Program-made: the position numbers and the translations under genes | In this document: one piece after another, positions 42,324 to 50,496 of the stretch | Numbering within the stretch: the first letter of the stretch is position 1 | Layout: each line of letters begins with the position of its first letter | Notes under the pieces: generated by a model | Told to the model about the DNA's origin: nothing | Seen by the model: the letters and a program-made list of their open reading frames with translations, nothing else | Database searches by the model: none | NCBI GenBank assembly: GCA_964517065.1 | Contig: CAZFBK010000003.1 | Location: 1 to 64,000 of the forward strand | DNA from: CAYYYA01 sp964517065 | GTDB lineage: Bacteria > Patescibacteriota > Patescibacteriia > UBA1558 > 2-01-FULL-52-15 | Direction: 5' to 3' | DNA length: 64,000 nt

Positions 42324-42623
42324 AAAAAAAGACCGAGTTAAGATGCGGGCCAACGGCAATCCTTGGGGGATTAGGTCCGCTGACGTCCGATCTTAGCTCG
42401 GTTCGGAAATGACGCTGACGCGCCACGTCCTAAACGTGAGTAGCAATAGACCCCGACAAAGCATGGAAGTCGGGGTCCGCGAATGTCTGATCTCTGGATG
42501 AGACAGACTTTGATTCAGTTGTACTAACGTGTCGCGTGTGCCGCAACGAATTTATTTTTGATCCCGTAGCCGAAGCTAGAAGGGATGATTGGTTGGGTTG
42601 TCGACTGTTCTAAAGAACGAACT
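42324..42623 (-). ncRNA. Candidate structured ncRNA of about 300 nt
   Basis: On the minus strand a strong promoter (42630-42658) and a long terminal hairpin with a seven-U tail define a transcript with no protein frame. Visible hairpins in 5' to 3' order: gttct-tt-agaac; atccc..tagc-TTCG-gcta..gggat; gtctg..cagac; gaccccgac / gtcggggtc (9 bp perfect); cacgt..acgtg; and the final stem accgagctaagat / atcttaactcggt with inner gcggacc/ggcccgc and aatcc/ggatt. No tmRNA, RNase P, SRP or tRNA signature is seen. It is convergent with ruvB and stands alone. Confidence 0.7.
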
Positions 42624-42629
42624 ACATAC

Positions 42630-42658
42630 AGTTTAGCACAGAAAAAGGCTTTTGTCAA
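42630..42658 (-). promoter_or_regulatory. Promoter of the ncRNA
   Basis: On the minus strand TTGACA (42658-42653), 17-bp spacer, TAAACT (42635-42630). Confidence 0.85.
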
Positions 42659-42688
42659 CCACGTTAGATGCAAGCTATCTAACGTGGT
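42658..42688. promoter_or_regulatory. 12-bp inverted repeat abutting the ncRNA -35 box
   Basis: Perfect arms accacgttagat and atctaacgtggt, 7-base centre, touching the -35 hexamer. This is a good operator candidate, though a role as a second terminator of the gene at 42714 is also possible. Its CGTTAGAT arm resembles the CGTTAGAGAT repeat at 1955. Confidence 0.65.
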
Positions 42689-42705
42689 CAATATTTTGGT
42701 AAAGA

Positions 42706-42730
42706 AAAAGGCCTCACGTGGAGGCCTTGG
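42706..42730 (-). terminator. Terminator of the gene at 42714
   Basis: Minus strand stem aaggcctc-cac-gtgaggcctt with a ttttcttt tail; it overlaps the last codons. Confidence 0.85.
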
Positions 42731-43136
42731 TTGAGGGTTTTGGTTTTGCGCTGATCACGGTGAGCTCGGTAACAGACAGTCCGGCGTGAAACCCGCCATC
42801 GTCCCAGTCGACCCTGGCCAGATAGATGGAATACCCAACGTTGACGCTGTATTGTCCGTAGCACAGTTTGCGACGGACAGTGAGATACTTCACAACTCCC
42901 TGTCTGCCGGTTTTGGTTTCTACGACCCTTTTTCCGATCCAAAGAGCTTGAGTTTTCTTGACCTCAGCAACGCGCCGAGACGGTCGAACTTTATTTCGAC
43001 TGACTTCTGGTTGTTGGATGTAGTCTGCCAGATTACCAATTGCCGGGTCAGAGGGAGGAATGATGATACCCCGTTTTTCCAAATAAGCCCGTTGCTTCGT
43101 CATGTCACCGATAGCGGCTCGTCTCATAGTTGTCAC
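42714..43136 (-). CDS. Orphan small protein
   Basis: 140 residues, GAGGGGTG before the ATG, own promoter and terminator. The N-terminal half is basic and helical; the second half is beta-rich (RVVETKTGRQGVVKYLTV, then VGYSIYLARVDWDDGGFHAG), reminiscent of an SH3/KOW-like barrel. No family recognised. The last residues (KPKPSTKAST) are encoded within the terminator stem, as with the gene at 1084. Confidence 0.62.
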   Translation of the reverse strand: MTTMRRAAIGDMTKQRAYLEKRGIIIPPSDPAIGNLADYIQQPEVSRNKVRPSRRVAEVKKTQALWIGKRVVETKTGRQGVVKYLTVRRKLCYGQYSVNVGYSIYLARVDWDDGGFHAGLSVTELTVISAKPKPSTKAST

Positions 43137-43176
43137 CCCTCGATGAGAGTAGATTTTATATCAAAGAACCGAGGTC

Positions 43177-43205
43177 TTTGTACTCCTGACAAGTTAAAAT
43201 GTCAA
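43177..43205 (-). promoter_or_regulatory. Promoter of the gene at 42714
   Basis: On the minus strand TTGACA (43205-43200), 17-bp spacer, TACAAA (43182-43177). Confidence 0.82.
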
Positions 43206-43261
43206 TCAGCTATGCTTCTGTAAATAGCCAGTGTCGACATGTTTTGATTATTGCTGAAGTT

Positions 43262-43315
43262 TCTAATCCACCCCTCGCCCCTCCTTTCAAAAGGAGGGGA
43301 TTCAGGGGAGGATTG
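43262..43315. repeat. CCCCTCC..GGAGGGG palindrome
   Basis: ccacccctcgcccctcctttcaaaaggaggggattcaggggagg, after the ychF stop. Confidence 0.8.
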
Positions 43316-43331
43316 AAGCGATAGAGTCTTG

Positions 43332-44399
43332 CTATTTTTGAGAAAAATGAAAGTGTACCACATCCCCATCCTGCATAACGTAGTCTTTACCTTCCATGCG
43401 CAGCTTGCCAATATCTCGTGCACCGGACCAACTGCCAGCAGTTAATAGCTCTTGCCAGTTGACTACTTCAGCACGGATGAAGCCGGCTTCAAAGTCAGTA
43501 TGAATAACGCCAGCTGCCTGCGGTGCCTTAGTCCCGACGGTGATCGTCCACGCTTTGGTTTCTTCTGGCCCGGTCGTTATATAGGTCTGCAGGTTTAGTA
43601 GCTTGTAGCTGGTAGCAATGAGATCGTCCAAGCCTGAAGCGTGTAATTTTAATTCCTGTAAAAATTCAGCGCGTTCTTCATCAGATAGTTCTGCCAGCTC
43701 TGATTCCAGTTTGGCACAGATACGGATAGCATCAGGAGGTAAATCCATCGGCTGCTGCAGTTGTTCTTGATCGACGTTCATGACATAGAGCATGGGCTTC
43801 AGTGTTAGCAGGTTTAAACTTTTGATAATCTTACGCTCTTCGTCAGTTAGTTCCAGTGAACTGGCTAAGTTATTCTCCTCCAAGTGTTTGACCACGCGTT
43901 CAAGCACGGCTATTTCAGCCAGAGCTTCTTTGGGTACAACGCCTTTGGCTTGCGCTTTAGCACGGGAGAGACGATTGGTGGCGGATTCTAAGTCAGCCAA
44001 GATTAATTCTAGATTAATAACCTCTTGGTCGTTTTTCGGATCGACCTTGCCGTGCACGTGGATGACATCAGCGTGCTCGAAGCTTCGTACCACCTGCACG
44101 ATAGCATCGACGTCTTTGATATTATTGAGAAATTTATTGCCTAATCCTTCACCTTGTGACGCACCTTTGACCAGACCGGCGATATCCACGAATTCAATCG
44201 TCGTTGGTACTACTTTGGCGGATTTGGACATGACGGCTAATTTGTCTAAACGTTCATCAGGTACAGCCACGACACCGACGTTGGGATCGATGGTACAGAA
44301 AGGGTAATTGGAAGCATCAACCTTTTTTTTGGTTAAGGCTTGGAAGAGTGTTGATTTGCCGACGTTGGGTAGGCCGACGATGCCGAGAGAGAGGGACAT
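43332..44399 (-). CDS. ychF: Redox-responsive ATPase YchF/EngD
   Basis: 355 residues. OBG-type G1 GLPNVGKSTLFQAL near residue 8, switch region NYPFCTIDPNVG, G3 DIAGLVKGASQGEGLGN, and the YchF ATP-specific NMEx-like site, here YVMNVD. A coiled coil covers about 130-200, and a TGS domain ends in DYVMQDGDVVHFHF. YchF binds ribosomes and ATP and is a stress regulator. Full length, no clear Shine-Dalgarno. Confidence 0.96.
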   Translation of the reverse strand: MSLSLGIVGLPNVGKSTLFQALTKKKVDASNYPFCTIDPNVGVVAVPDERLDKLAVMSKSAKVVPTTIEFVDIAGLVKGASQGEGLGNKFLNNIKDVDAIVQVVRSFEHADVIHVHGKVDPKNDQEVINLELILADLESATNRLSRAKAQAKGVVPKEALAEIAVLERVVKHLEENNLASSLELTDEERKIIKSLNLLTLKPMLYVMNVDQEQLQQPMDLPPDAIRICAKLESELAELSDEERAEFLQELKLHASGLDDLIATSYKLLNLQTYITTGPEETKAWTITVGTKAPQAAGVIHTDFEAGFIRAEVVNWQELLTAGSWSGARDIGKLRMEGKDYVMQDGDVVHFHFSQK

Positions 44400-44484
44400 G
44401 TGGAAGTTAGTAGTTTGTAGTGAGTAGTTAGTAGAAAAGGGAGATGCAATTAGAAAATAGAAATTAGGAAGATGAAGCTGCTTG

Positions 44485-44508
44485 TAGGGACAGGGCTTGA
44501 CCTGTCCT
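44485..44508. repeat. GGACAGG..CCTGTCC palindrome
   Basis: ggacagggcttgacctgtcc, same family as 16414, 49002 and 59701. Confidence 0.7.
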
Positions 44509-44538
44509 TTTAAATTTGTGCCTCCGTAGTGTAGCGGT

Positions 44539-44678
44539 AAAAAAGGTGGGCTGCAAGTCTCTGGCGAGACCCGCAGCCCGAATAGTTGCCCACCCGTTTG
44601 AGCCGTGTTGTCGCTGGACGTAGCTTAAGCGTTGTTCAGCTGGTGACAAATCACGTACTCAACGGGCGGGCAAAGAGG
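44539..44678 (-). ncRNA. Candidate structured ncRNA of about 140 nt
   Basis: On the minus strand a promoter ends at 44685, and a terminator hairpin (gggctgc ... gcagccc, 44548-44579) with an acc-TTTTTT tail ends at 44539. Between them one long rod (44588-44671) forms: gcccgcccgttgag / ctcaaacgggtgggc, then gtg..ttgtc..agctg paired with cagc..gacaa..cac, capped by a 16-nt loop. It lies in the divergent gap between ychF and uvrD. Rod plus terminator recalls 6S or SRP RNAs, but their conserved loops are not present. Confidence 0.68.
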
Positions 44679-44684
44679 AAAACT

Positions 44685-44713
44685 AGCATAGGATATTTAT
44701 CTTAATTGGTCAA
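44685..44713 (-). promoter_or_regulatory. Promoter of the 140-nt ncRNA
   Basis: On the minus strand TTGACC (44713-44708), 17-bp spacer, TATGCT (44690-44685). Confidence 0.82.
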
Positions 44714-44738
44714 GGTTGGAGTGGAGTGTTTGTGAGCA

Positions 44739-44766
44739 TTGAATAATCAGCCTTGCCTGCTATAAT
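44739..44766 (+). promoter_or_regulatory. Promoter of uvrD
   Basis: TTGAAT (44739-44744), 16-bp spacer, TATAAT (44761-44766), 20 bp before the ATG. Confidence 0.8.
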
Positions 44767-44786
44767 GGGGGAACGCTATAACAGAA

Positions 44787-46784
44787 ATGGAAAAATCAAT
44801 CATCAATTATTCTGCAGAATTGAACGAACAACAGCTGGCCGTGGTGGAAAGCAAACCCGGGCCGGCTTTAGTTTTGGCTGGCGCAGGATCTGGTAAGACG
44901 CGGACCTTGATCTATCGCTTGTCGTGGTTAATAGATAATGGTTTTGCCAAAGACAGAATATTACTATTGACCTTCACCAATAAAGCGGCCAAAGAAATGA
45001 TGTCACGAGCTGATCAGTTGCTCCAAGGACGCGGCGGTCACAAACAGTTTTGGGGCGGGACCTTTCATTCTACTGCCAATCGCCTCTTGCGCATGTACAG
45101 CAAGCTCTTGGGCCTGAAGCCGAACTTCACCATCCTTGATACTGATGATAGTCATTCTCTGATCAAGACGGCCATGAAAGATCTAGTTGGCAGCAAACCA
45201 ACGGTGAAGAAGCCGAGTGCTGCTCTGGTCCATGATGTCATCAGCTTCAGCCGCAACTCCGGTCAGCCGATCGAGAAAGCGATTGAGATCAAGTATCCGG
45301 AGCTGGTGAAAGAAATTGATTTCATCGAGAAAGTCGCCAGTGAATATGAGAACAAAAAACGCGCGGCAGGCTCATTAGACTTTGATGATTTACTGATCTT
45401 CTGGTTGAAGCTTTTACAGAATCCGCAATGGCGTCCGATCATCACCAAGCATTGGGATTATATTCTCGTCGATGAGTATCAGGATACCAACTGGATCCAA
45501 GATCAGATTGTCCGTCTCTTGGCTGACGAACATCACAACTTATTGGTAGTGGGAGATGACGCACAGAGTATTTATTCTTTCCGCGCAGCGCAGATAGAAA
45601 ATATTTTACAGTTCCCCAAGCAGTTTCCAGACGGGCAGGTCTATCGTCTGGAGCGCAACTATCGCTCTACACCGGAGATTTTGGAGTTAGCCAATGAGGT
45701 TATAGGAAAAAATACTAAACAGTTCCGTAAAGAGCTTTTTACCAAAGAAGATTCGTTCGTCAAACCAGAGCTGGTGGTAGCCCAAGACCCGAGTCAGGAG
45801 GCCGGCTGGATTGCCGAGCGGATCCTGGCACTAGAAAGTGAAGGCGTAGACTTGGCAAATATTGCGGTGCTGTTCCGAGCTGCTCATCATTCACAAGAAC
45901 TAGAATTACAATTAAATAAGCGCTCTATCCCGTATGAGATGCGCGGCGGTTTGAAATTCTTCGAGCGGGCGCATATCAAAGACATGCTGTCGTATTTGCG
46001 ACTTTTTGCCAATAGTCAGGATGAGGCTGCTTGGCTGCGGGTGTTACTACTGCAACCGGGCATCGGTGATGTGGCGGCGCAGAAGATTCTGAAAGCCGTC
46101 CTGACCTCCGAGACCTTAACGGGCTCACTCCAAGCGAATATGTCTTTGTCAGCTCAAGCTTCAGCTGGCTGGCAGTCGCTGGCGAAAATGTTGCATAAGA
46201 TTTTGGATCAGCCACAAGACACGACCGTCGGTAAGCTCATCCGTTCATTACTGCCGGACTATGGTCAGTATCTGTCAGCGGCTTATGCTGACTACCGCCA
46301 GCGTATCGATGATCTGGAGCAGTTCGCGGTCTTCGCGGACAATTATAAAGATCTGCATGAGTTCTTGGCGGAGATGAGTCTGCAAGAGAACTTCGCTATT
46401 CGCGGATCCGATGATATCAAACATGAGAGCAGTGTAGTCTTGTCTACGGTGCATCAGGCCAAAGGATTGGAATGGCACGCAGTATTTATCATCAACGTCT
46501 CGGACAAATCCTTCCCCCATCCGCGGGCGCTGCGTGAGCCGGGTGGCGTTGAAGAAGAGCGGAGATTATTTTATGTAGCTATCACCCGCGCCAAGCGTCG
46601 GCTGTATCTGTCCTATCCTATTTCTGGCTCATCGTATGCCTTAAGTCTCAATCAGCCATCAGATTTCGTCCGTGAGATCAATCAGAAGTTGCTGTCGGGG
46701 GATACCTATTCCAATGAGAATGATATAATACAGATCGGTTCGGATGGGGAGCGGAGTTTTTTGCCATCTATCCACGAATTATAA
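44787..46784 (+). CDS. UvrD/PcrA/Rep-type DNA helicase
   Basis: 665 residues. SF1A motifs in order: Q-motif LNEQQLAVVE, I LAGAGSGKTRTL (about 31-42), Ia LLTFTNKAAKEM, II VDEYQDTNW (about 226), III VGDDAQSIYSFRAA, IV RLERNYRST, V STVHQAKGLEWHAVF (about 555), VI RRLFYVAITRAK. A 3'-5' helicase for repair or fork restart. It is followed after 29 bp by an exonuclease gene; a functional pair is plausible. Confidence 0.95.
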   Translation: MEKSIINYSAELNEQQLAVVESKPGPALVLAGAGSGKTRTLIYRLSWLIDNGFAKDRILLLTFTNKAAKEMMSRADQLLQGRGGHKQFWGGTFHSTANRLLRMYSKLLGLKPNFTILDTDDSHSLIKTAMKDLVGSKPTVKKPSAALVHDVISFSRNSGQPIEKAIEIKYPELVKEIDFIEKVASEYENKKRAAGSLDFDDLLIFWLKLLQNPQWRPIITKHWDYILVDEYQDTNWIQDQIVRLLADEHHNLLVVGDDAQSIYSFRAAQIENILQFPKQFPDGQVYRLERNYRSTPEILELANEVIGKNTKQFRKELFTKEDSFVKPELVVAQDPSQEAGWIAERILALESEGVDLANIAVLFRAAHHSQELELQLNKRSIPYEMRGGLKFFERAHIKDMLSYLRLFANSQDEAAWLRVLLLQPGIGDVAAQKILKAVLTSETLTGSLQANMSLSAQASAGWQSLAKMLHKILDQPQDTTVGKLIRSLLPDYGQYLSAAYADYRQRIDDLEQFAVFADNYKDLHEFLAEMSLQENFAIRGSDDIKHESSVVLSTVHQAKGLEWHAVFIINVSDKSFPHPRALREPGGVEEERRLFYVAITRAKRRLYLSYPISGSSYALSLNQPSDFVREINQKLLSGDTYSNENDIIQIGSDGERSFLPSIHEL

Positions 46785-46813
46785 GTAGTTGTAAGTATTA
46801 AGTTGAAAGTTAT

Positions 46814-47590
46814 ATGCCGGATAAAATTGTCCTCGATTTAGAAACCAAGAAAACCTTTGATGAGGTCGGTGGTCATCACAACAGTCATTTGTTAGAAGTT
46901 TCTGTCTGTGGAGTATATTCCTACGCCCGCGATGAATATCGTGGTTTCAAAGAGCACGAGTTTGGCGAAATGTTAGAATGGTTAAAAGCTGCTGACCTAA
47001 TTATCGGCTTCAACAGCAAGCATTTTGACTTCACTGTCTTGCAACCGTACTACCCGAATTTTAATTTAGGCCAATTACCCCATCTGGATATTCTAGAAGA
47101 GATTACGAACGTGCTGGGTCGCAGGTTAAAATTAGATACCGTTGCTCATGAGACATTAGGCTATGGCAAATCAGGAGACGGACTGGACGCCATCCGCTAT
47201 TTTCGGGCAGGTGACTGGGATAGTTTGATCAAATACTGTCTCGATGATGTAAAGGTTACCAAAGAGGTCTATGATTACGGTTTGGCGCACGGCAATATCT
47301 GGTATAGCACCGGTGGTAAGAAGGAGAAGATCCCGATCAGCTGGCAGAAAGGCGAGCTGGTAGGCGATGTGGTGAAGAAAGCCTTGTTGCAGGGTCGTCA
47401 GTTGGCGATTGATTATATCAATGATGAAGGCAAGACGATCCGTGATCTGATTGACATCCAGAAGCTGGAAGGAGACAAGGTTACTGCCTATACCCACACC
47501 GCACGTGAAGTGAAACAGTATGATATCAATCGCTTGAAGTCGGCCGAGGATGTCGGACCAATGCAGAACTGGCAGAGGGGATTGTTCTAA
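46814..47590 (+). CDS. RNase H-fold DEDD exonuclease
   Basis: 258 residues. Exo I LDLETKK (residues 7-13, D-x-E), exo II IIGFNSKHFDFTVL (about 62-75), exo III YCLDDVKVTKEVY (about 137-149), giving the four acidic residues of the YprB/DnaQ-like superfamily. Length and C-terminal tail fit CPR helicase-associated exonucleases. It sits 29 bp after uvrD, on the same strand, with a gttgaaagtta word repeat between. Confidence 0.85.
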   Translation: MPDKIVLDLETKKTFDEVGGHHNSHLLEVSVCGVYSYARDEYRGFKEHEFGEMLEWLKAADLIIGFNSKHFDFTVLQPYYPNFNLGQLPHLDILEEITNVLGRRLKLDTVAHETLGYGKSGDGLDAIRYFRAGDWDSLIKYCLDDVKVTKEVYDYGLAHGNIWYSTGGKKEKIPISWQKGELVGDVVKKALLQGRQLAIDYINDEGKTIRDLIDIQKLEGDKVTAYTHTAREVKQYDINRLKSAEDVGPMQNWQRGLF

Positions 47591-47722
47591 CTGGTTTCTG
47601 CGACCCTGTACCAGAGCTACGCGATCGGTACAGGGGAAGCAGTCTAGCCTATCTATTGAGTAGTTTGCTATAAGGTAGGTATTAGAGATTGCTTCACTCG
47701 AGTACGAGTCTCGCAATAACCA
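47591..47722. repeat. TGCGAG..GATTGCTTC palindrome copy
   Basis: Opens ctggtttctgcgac and gaagcagtctag, closes agattgcttc and ctcgcaataacca; it contains a gagtagttt core shared with 26460. Confidence 0.8.
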
Positions 47723-47738
47723 AAAAAAATAAAAAATG

Positions 47739-47770
47739 AAAAAACCCCGGCTCGGTGTGAGTCGGGGCTT
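47739..47770 (-). terminator. Terminator of the gene at 47792
   Basis: Minus strand stem ccccgactc..gagccgggg with six U. Confidence 0.88.
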
Positions 47771-47791
47771 CTTGTTGGTGACTGATTACTG

Positions 47792-48028
47792 TCACCGTTC
47801 TGGAGGTTGTGAGTGTTCTAGCCACGAGGTGCGAGATTTTTCTTCCTCTTGATCGCTGACGACTTTGTCGGGTTTCCAGTCGAAGTGGTAGGCTCGTCCT
47901 GGGCGATGTCTCTGGGTTAGAATGGCCCGAGCAATGGCTCGAGCAGACTGCTTGCCCGTTATGGGAACGACTATGAAAGTCTCAGGGATGGGTGGCTGGC
48001 AGGAATACCAGCTGACGCGGACAAGCAT
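47792..48028 (-). CDS. Orphan small protein
   Basis: 78 residues, AGGAGG seven bases before the ATG. It starts with a short strand-like piece (MLVRVSWYSCQPPIPETFIVVPI), then a helix KQSARAIARAIL, and a polar tail. No domain recognised; the layout recalls a small single-domain alpha/beta protein. Own promoter (inside the folD 3' end) and terminator. Confidence 0.6.
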   Translation of the reverse strand: MLVRVSWYSCQPPIPETFIVVPITGKQSARAIARAILTQRHRPGRAYHFDWKPDKVVSDQEEEKSRTSWLEHSQPPER

Positions 48029-48067
48029 TAGGGTACCTCCTGACGTAAAGGGTACAGAATGTAATAT

Positions 48068-48979
48068 CTATATTTTACTCTCTTTTGCAGTATTTGTCAA
48101 GTTCTGGGCTAAAACAACGGTATTATACAGAAGCATGGCCACCGTCATAGGGCCGACACCTCCGGGGACAGGAGTGATATGAGAGACAAGAGGCAGGACA
48201 GCAGCGAAGTCAACGTCACCGACGGTGGCTCCGAATTCATCCTTGTTGATACCGATATCAATGACAATAGCGTCAGGTTTGATCATCTCGACAGTGATGC
48301 TTTTGGCTTGGCCGATGGCAGTGATGATGATGTCAGCTTGTACAGCGTGAGCTTTCAACTCGGGATCATCAGGAGCGATAGTTTTTACAGCAGCAACTTT
48401 TGAACGTAACACGTGAGCCAGAGGTTCGGTGAAGATGGGGCTTTTGGCGATGACCAAGGCCTGTTTTGACGTTAACGTTTCTCCGGTGGCTTCAAGTAAT
48501 TTGATGACACCGAGGACCAAGCCGGGGATCAGGCGTGGAGTGTCTGCCAGTAGCAGCTTGATATTTTCTTGGGTGAAACCGTCTACGTCTTTGTCTGGTT
48601 TGATCCTAGTCACCAGCTCATCCTCTGACAGATGAGCAGGCAGCGGTAGCTGCAATAAAATAGCGTCGACCTCTTCGTCGTCATTAAGCCAGTCAATCGT
48701 GTGATGTACTTGTTCAAGCGTGGCTGCTTCTGGTAGGAGATATTTGTGGAAGGTGATGCCTACCAGCTTGCAGGCAGCCTCTTTCATTTTGACATACAGA
48801 TGTGAAGCAGGATCATCACCGACGAGAATGACGGCCAGATTTGGCTCCAGCTTCTCGGCGAGGATGGTAGAACGCAGTTCCGCTTTGATATCCTCGGCCA
48901 GCTTCTTACCGTTGATAATACGCGGATCCGGTAATGGTTCCGCGACGGCGGTGAGGTTTATTGGAATGGGAGTAGACAT
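48068..48979 (-). CDS. folD: FolD-like methylene-THF dehydrogenase/cyclohydrolase
   Basis: 303 residues. Substrate-site features are kept: YVKMK (Tyr and Lys of YxxxK, near 62), LLQLPLP (near 109), DKDVDGF (near 130) and the C-terminal TPVPGGVGPMT. The dinucleotide side differs: the usual PCTPxG reads LIPGLVLG and GRSxIVGxP reads AKSPIFTEP. The cyclohydrolase half is likely functional, while NADP binding may be altered. It would supply formyl- or methylene-THF together with glyA, the next gene upstream. Confidence 0.88.
   Translation of the reverse strand: MSTPIPINLTAVAEPLPDPRIINGKKLAEDIKAELRSTILAEKLEPNLAVILVGDDPASHLYVKMKEAACKLVGITFHKYLLPEAATLEQVHHTIDWLNDDEEVDAILLQLPLPAHLSEDELVTRIKPDKDVDGFTQENIKLLLADTPRLIPGLVLGVIKLLEATGETLTSKQALVIAKSPIFTEPLAHVLRSKVAAVKTIAPDDPELKAHAVQADIIITAIGQAKSITVEMIKPDAIVIDIGINKDEFGATVGDVDFAAVLPLVSHITPVPGGVGPMTVAMLLYNTVVLAQNLTNTAKESKI
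48072..48100 (-). promoter_or_regulatory. Promoter inside the folD 3' end
   Basis: On the minus strand TTGACA (48100-48095), 17-bp spacer, TAAAAT (48077-48072), driving the gene at 47792. Confidence 0.78.
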
Positions 48980-49001
48980 TGGGATAGGTATTAAGTATGG
49001 G

Positions 49002-49029
49002 TAGTGACAGGTCGCGACCTGTCACTACG
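49002..49029. repeat. TGACAGGTCGCGACCTGTCA palindrome
   Basis: Perfect 20-bp palindrome with gtag/ctac extensions; a second copy is at 59701. Confidence 0.92.
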
Positions 49030-49035
49030 GGTGCA

Positions 49036-50301
49036 TTACAAATTAGGGTAGAGTGGAAATTCTTTGATCAGATCTTCGACGATACCGGCGGCTTGATTCG
49101 GCGTGATGCTTTCTTTGAGAATTCCTAGAATTGTTTCACCGATAGTTTTTAGCTGAGCTTCTTTCAAACCGCGTGTTGTCAGAGCAGCTGTACCGAGACG
49201 GATACCGGACGGGTCCATTGGTTTACGAGTATCAAAAGGAATCATGTTTTTATTCACAAAGATATTACTTTGTTGGAGTAAGGTTTCAGCTTCTTGGCCA
49301 GATAGTCCTAGAGAACTGACATCGGCGAGAATTAGGTGATTATCAGTACCCCCTGAGATTAAACGTAAACCGCCGGATAGAAGTGTGTCAGCAAGAATTT
49401 TACAGTTAGTCAAAACTTGTTTTTGGTAATCAACAAAGGATGGTTGTAGCGCTTCATTGAGGGCCACTGCTTTGGCGGCGATGATGTGTTCTAATGGTCC
49501 GCCTTGCATTCCGGGGAATACAGCTGAATCGATCTTCTGCGCTAGATTCTTTTTACCTTCAGTATCTAGACGGTCATTGGTTTTCGACAGGATCATAGCG
49601 CCACGCGGACCGCGTAAGGTTTTGTGAGTGGTGGTGGTGACGATATCGGCTACACCGACCGGATCAGGGTGAAGCTTGGCAGCTACGAGTCCGGCGATAT
49701 GAGCCATATCTACTATGAAATAAGCGCCAACTTCATCAGCGATGGCTTTGAATTTGGCAAAATCGATAATACGAGAGTAGGCCGAAGCGCCGGCTAAAAT
49801 AATCTTTGGTTTATGTTCTAACGCTAAACTACGAACCTGATCATAATCAATTAATTCAGTATCTTGTCGCACTCCGTAATGGACAAATTTGTAGAGCTTA
49901 CCAGAGAAGTTTACTGGATGACCGTGGGTTAAGTGTCCGCCATGAGCCAGACTGAAGCCGAGAATAGTTTCTCCGATTCCGGCAACTGCCATATAGGCTG
50001 CTATGTTGGCTTGGGAGCCGGCGTGCGGCTGGACATTGACATGCTCGGCGCCGAATAATTTTTGCGCCCGTTCAATAGCTAAGCTTTCTGCTTGATCAAT
50101 AAATTCATTGCCGCCATAGTAACGTTTGTTGGGATAGCCTTCGGCATATTTATTGGTCAGCACTGAGCCGGCAGCTTCGAGGACTGCTTGCGAGACGAAA
50201 TTTTCGGAGGCAATCATTTCAGCACCGTCGCGTTGGCGGTTTAATTCTGCGGTGATGATTTTGGCAATCTCGGGATCTTGTTGTTGGAGAGTAGGGTTCA
50301 T
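49036..50301 (-). CDS. glyA: Serine hydroxymethyltransferase
   Basis: 421 residues. PLP lysine in TTTHKTLRGPRG near 228, N-terminal ASENFVS, GGNEFID and HGGHLTHG regions conserved. It makes glycine and methylene-THF from serine. folD follows on the same strand with a 57-bp gap holding a palindrome, so the two probably act together in one-carbon metabolism. Confidence 0.97.
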   Translation of the reverse strand: MNPTLQQQDPEIAKIITAELNRQRDGAEMIASENFVSQAVLEAAGSVLTNKYAEGYPNKRYYGGNEFIDQAESLAIERAQKLFGAEHVNVQPHAGSQANIAAYMAVAGIGETILGFSLAHGGHLTHGHPVNFSGKLYKFVHYGVRQDTELIDYDQVRSLALEHKPKIILAGASAYSRIIDFAKFKAIADEVGAYFIVDMAHIAGLVAAKLHPDPVGVADIVTTTTHKTLRGPRGAMILSKTNDRLDTEGKKNLAQKIDSAVFPGMQGGPLEHIIAAKAVALNEALQPSFVDYQKQVLTNCKILADTLLSGGLRLISGGTDNHLILADVSSLGLSGQEAETLLQQSNIFVNKNMIPFDTRKPMDPSGIRLGTAALTTRGLKEAQLKTIGETILGILKESITPNQAAGIVEDLIKEFPLYPNL

Positions 50302-50334
50302 GAGATATAAATTTACAGACAGTTAATTTTATTC

Positions 50335-50425
50335 ATCTGCGAGGCTGTACTCAGCCGTGGCAGTCTAGCTTGGGTTATATGATGAGCTAGATTGCTTCAC
50401 CCCGTGAGTACATCAGGTTCGCAAA
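50335..50425. repeat. TGCGAG..GATTGCTTC palindrome copy
   Basis: Opens tctgcgagg and ggcagtctagc, closes gctagattgcttc and ggttcgcaaaag. Confidence 0.75.
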
Positions 50426-50496
50426 AGGTGCTTTTTTCGAGTTTCGGATTTCGAGTTTCGGGTTTTTATCTTATATCATAATGGCTAGAGAATAGC

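Noticed and set aside
44520..44545. tRNA-like 5' end (gcctccgtagtgtagcggta)
   Set aside because: It resembles an acceptor and D-arm start, but no anticodon or T arm follows; the adjacent hairpin fits a minus-strand terminator better.
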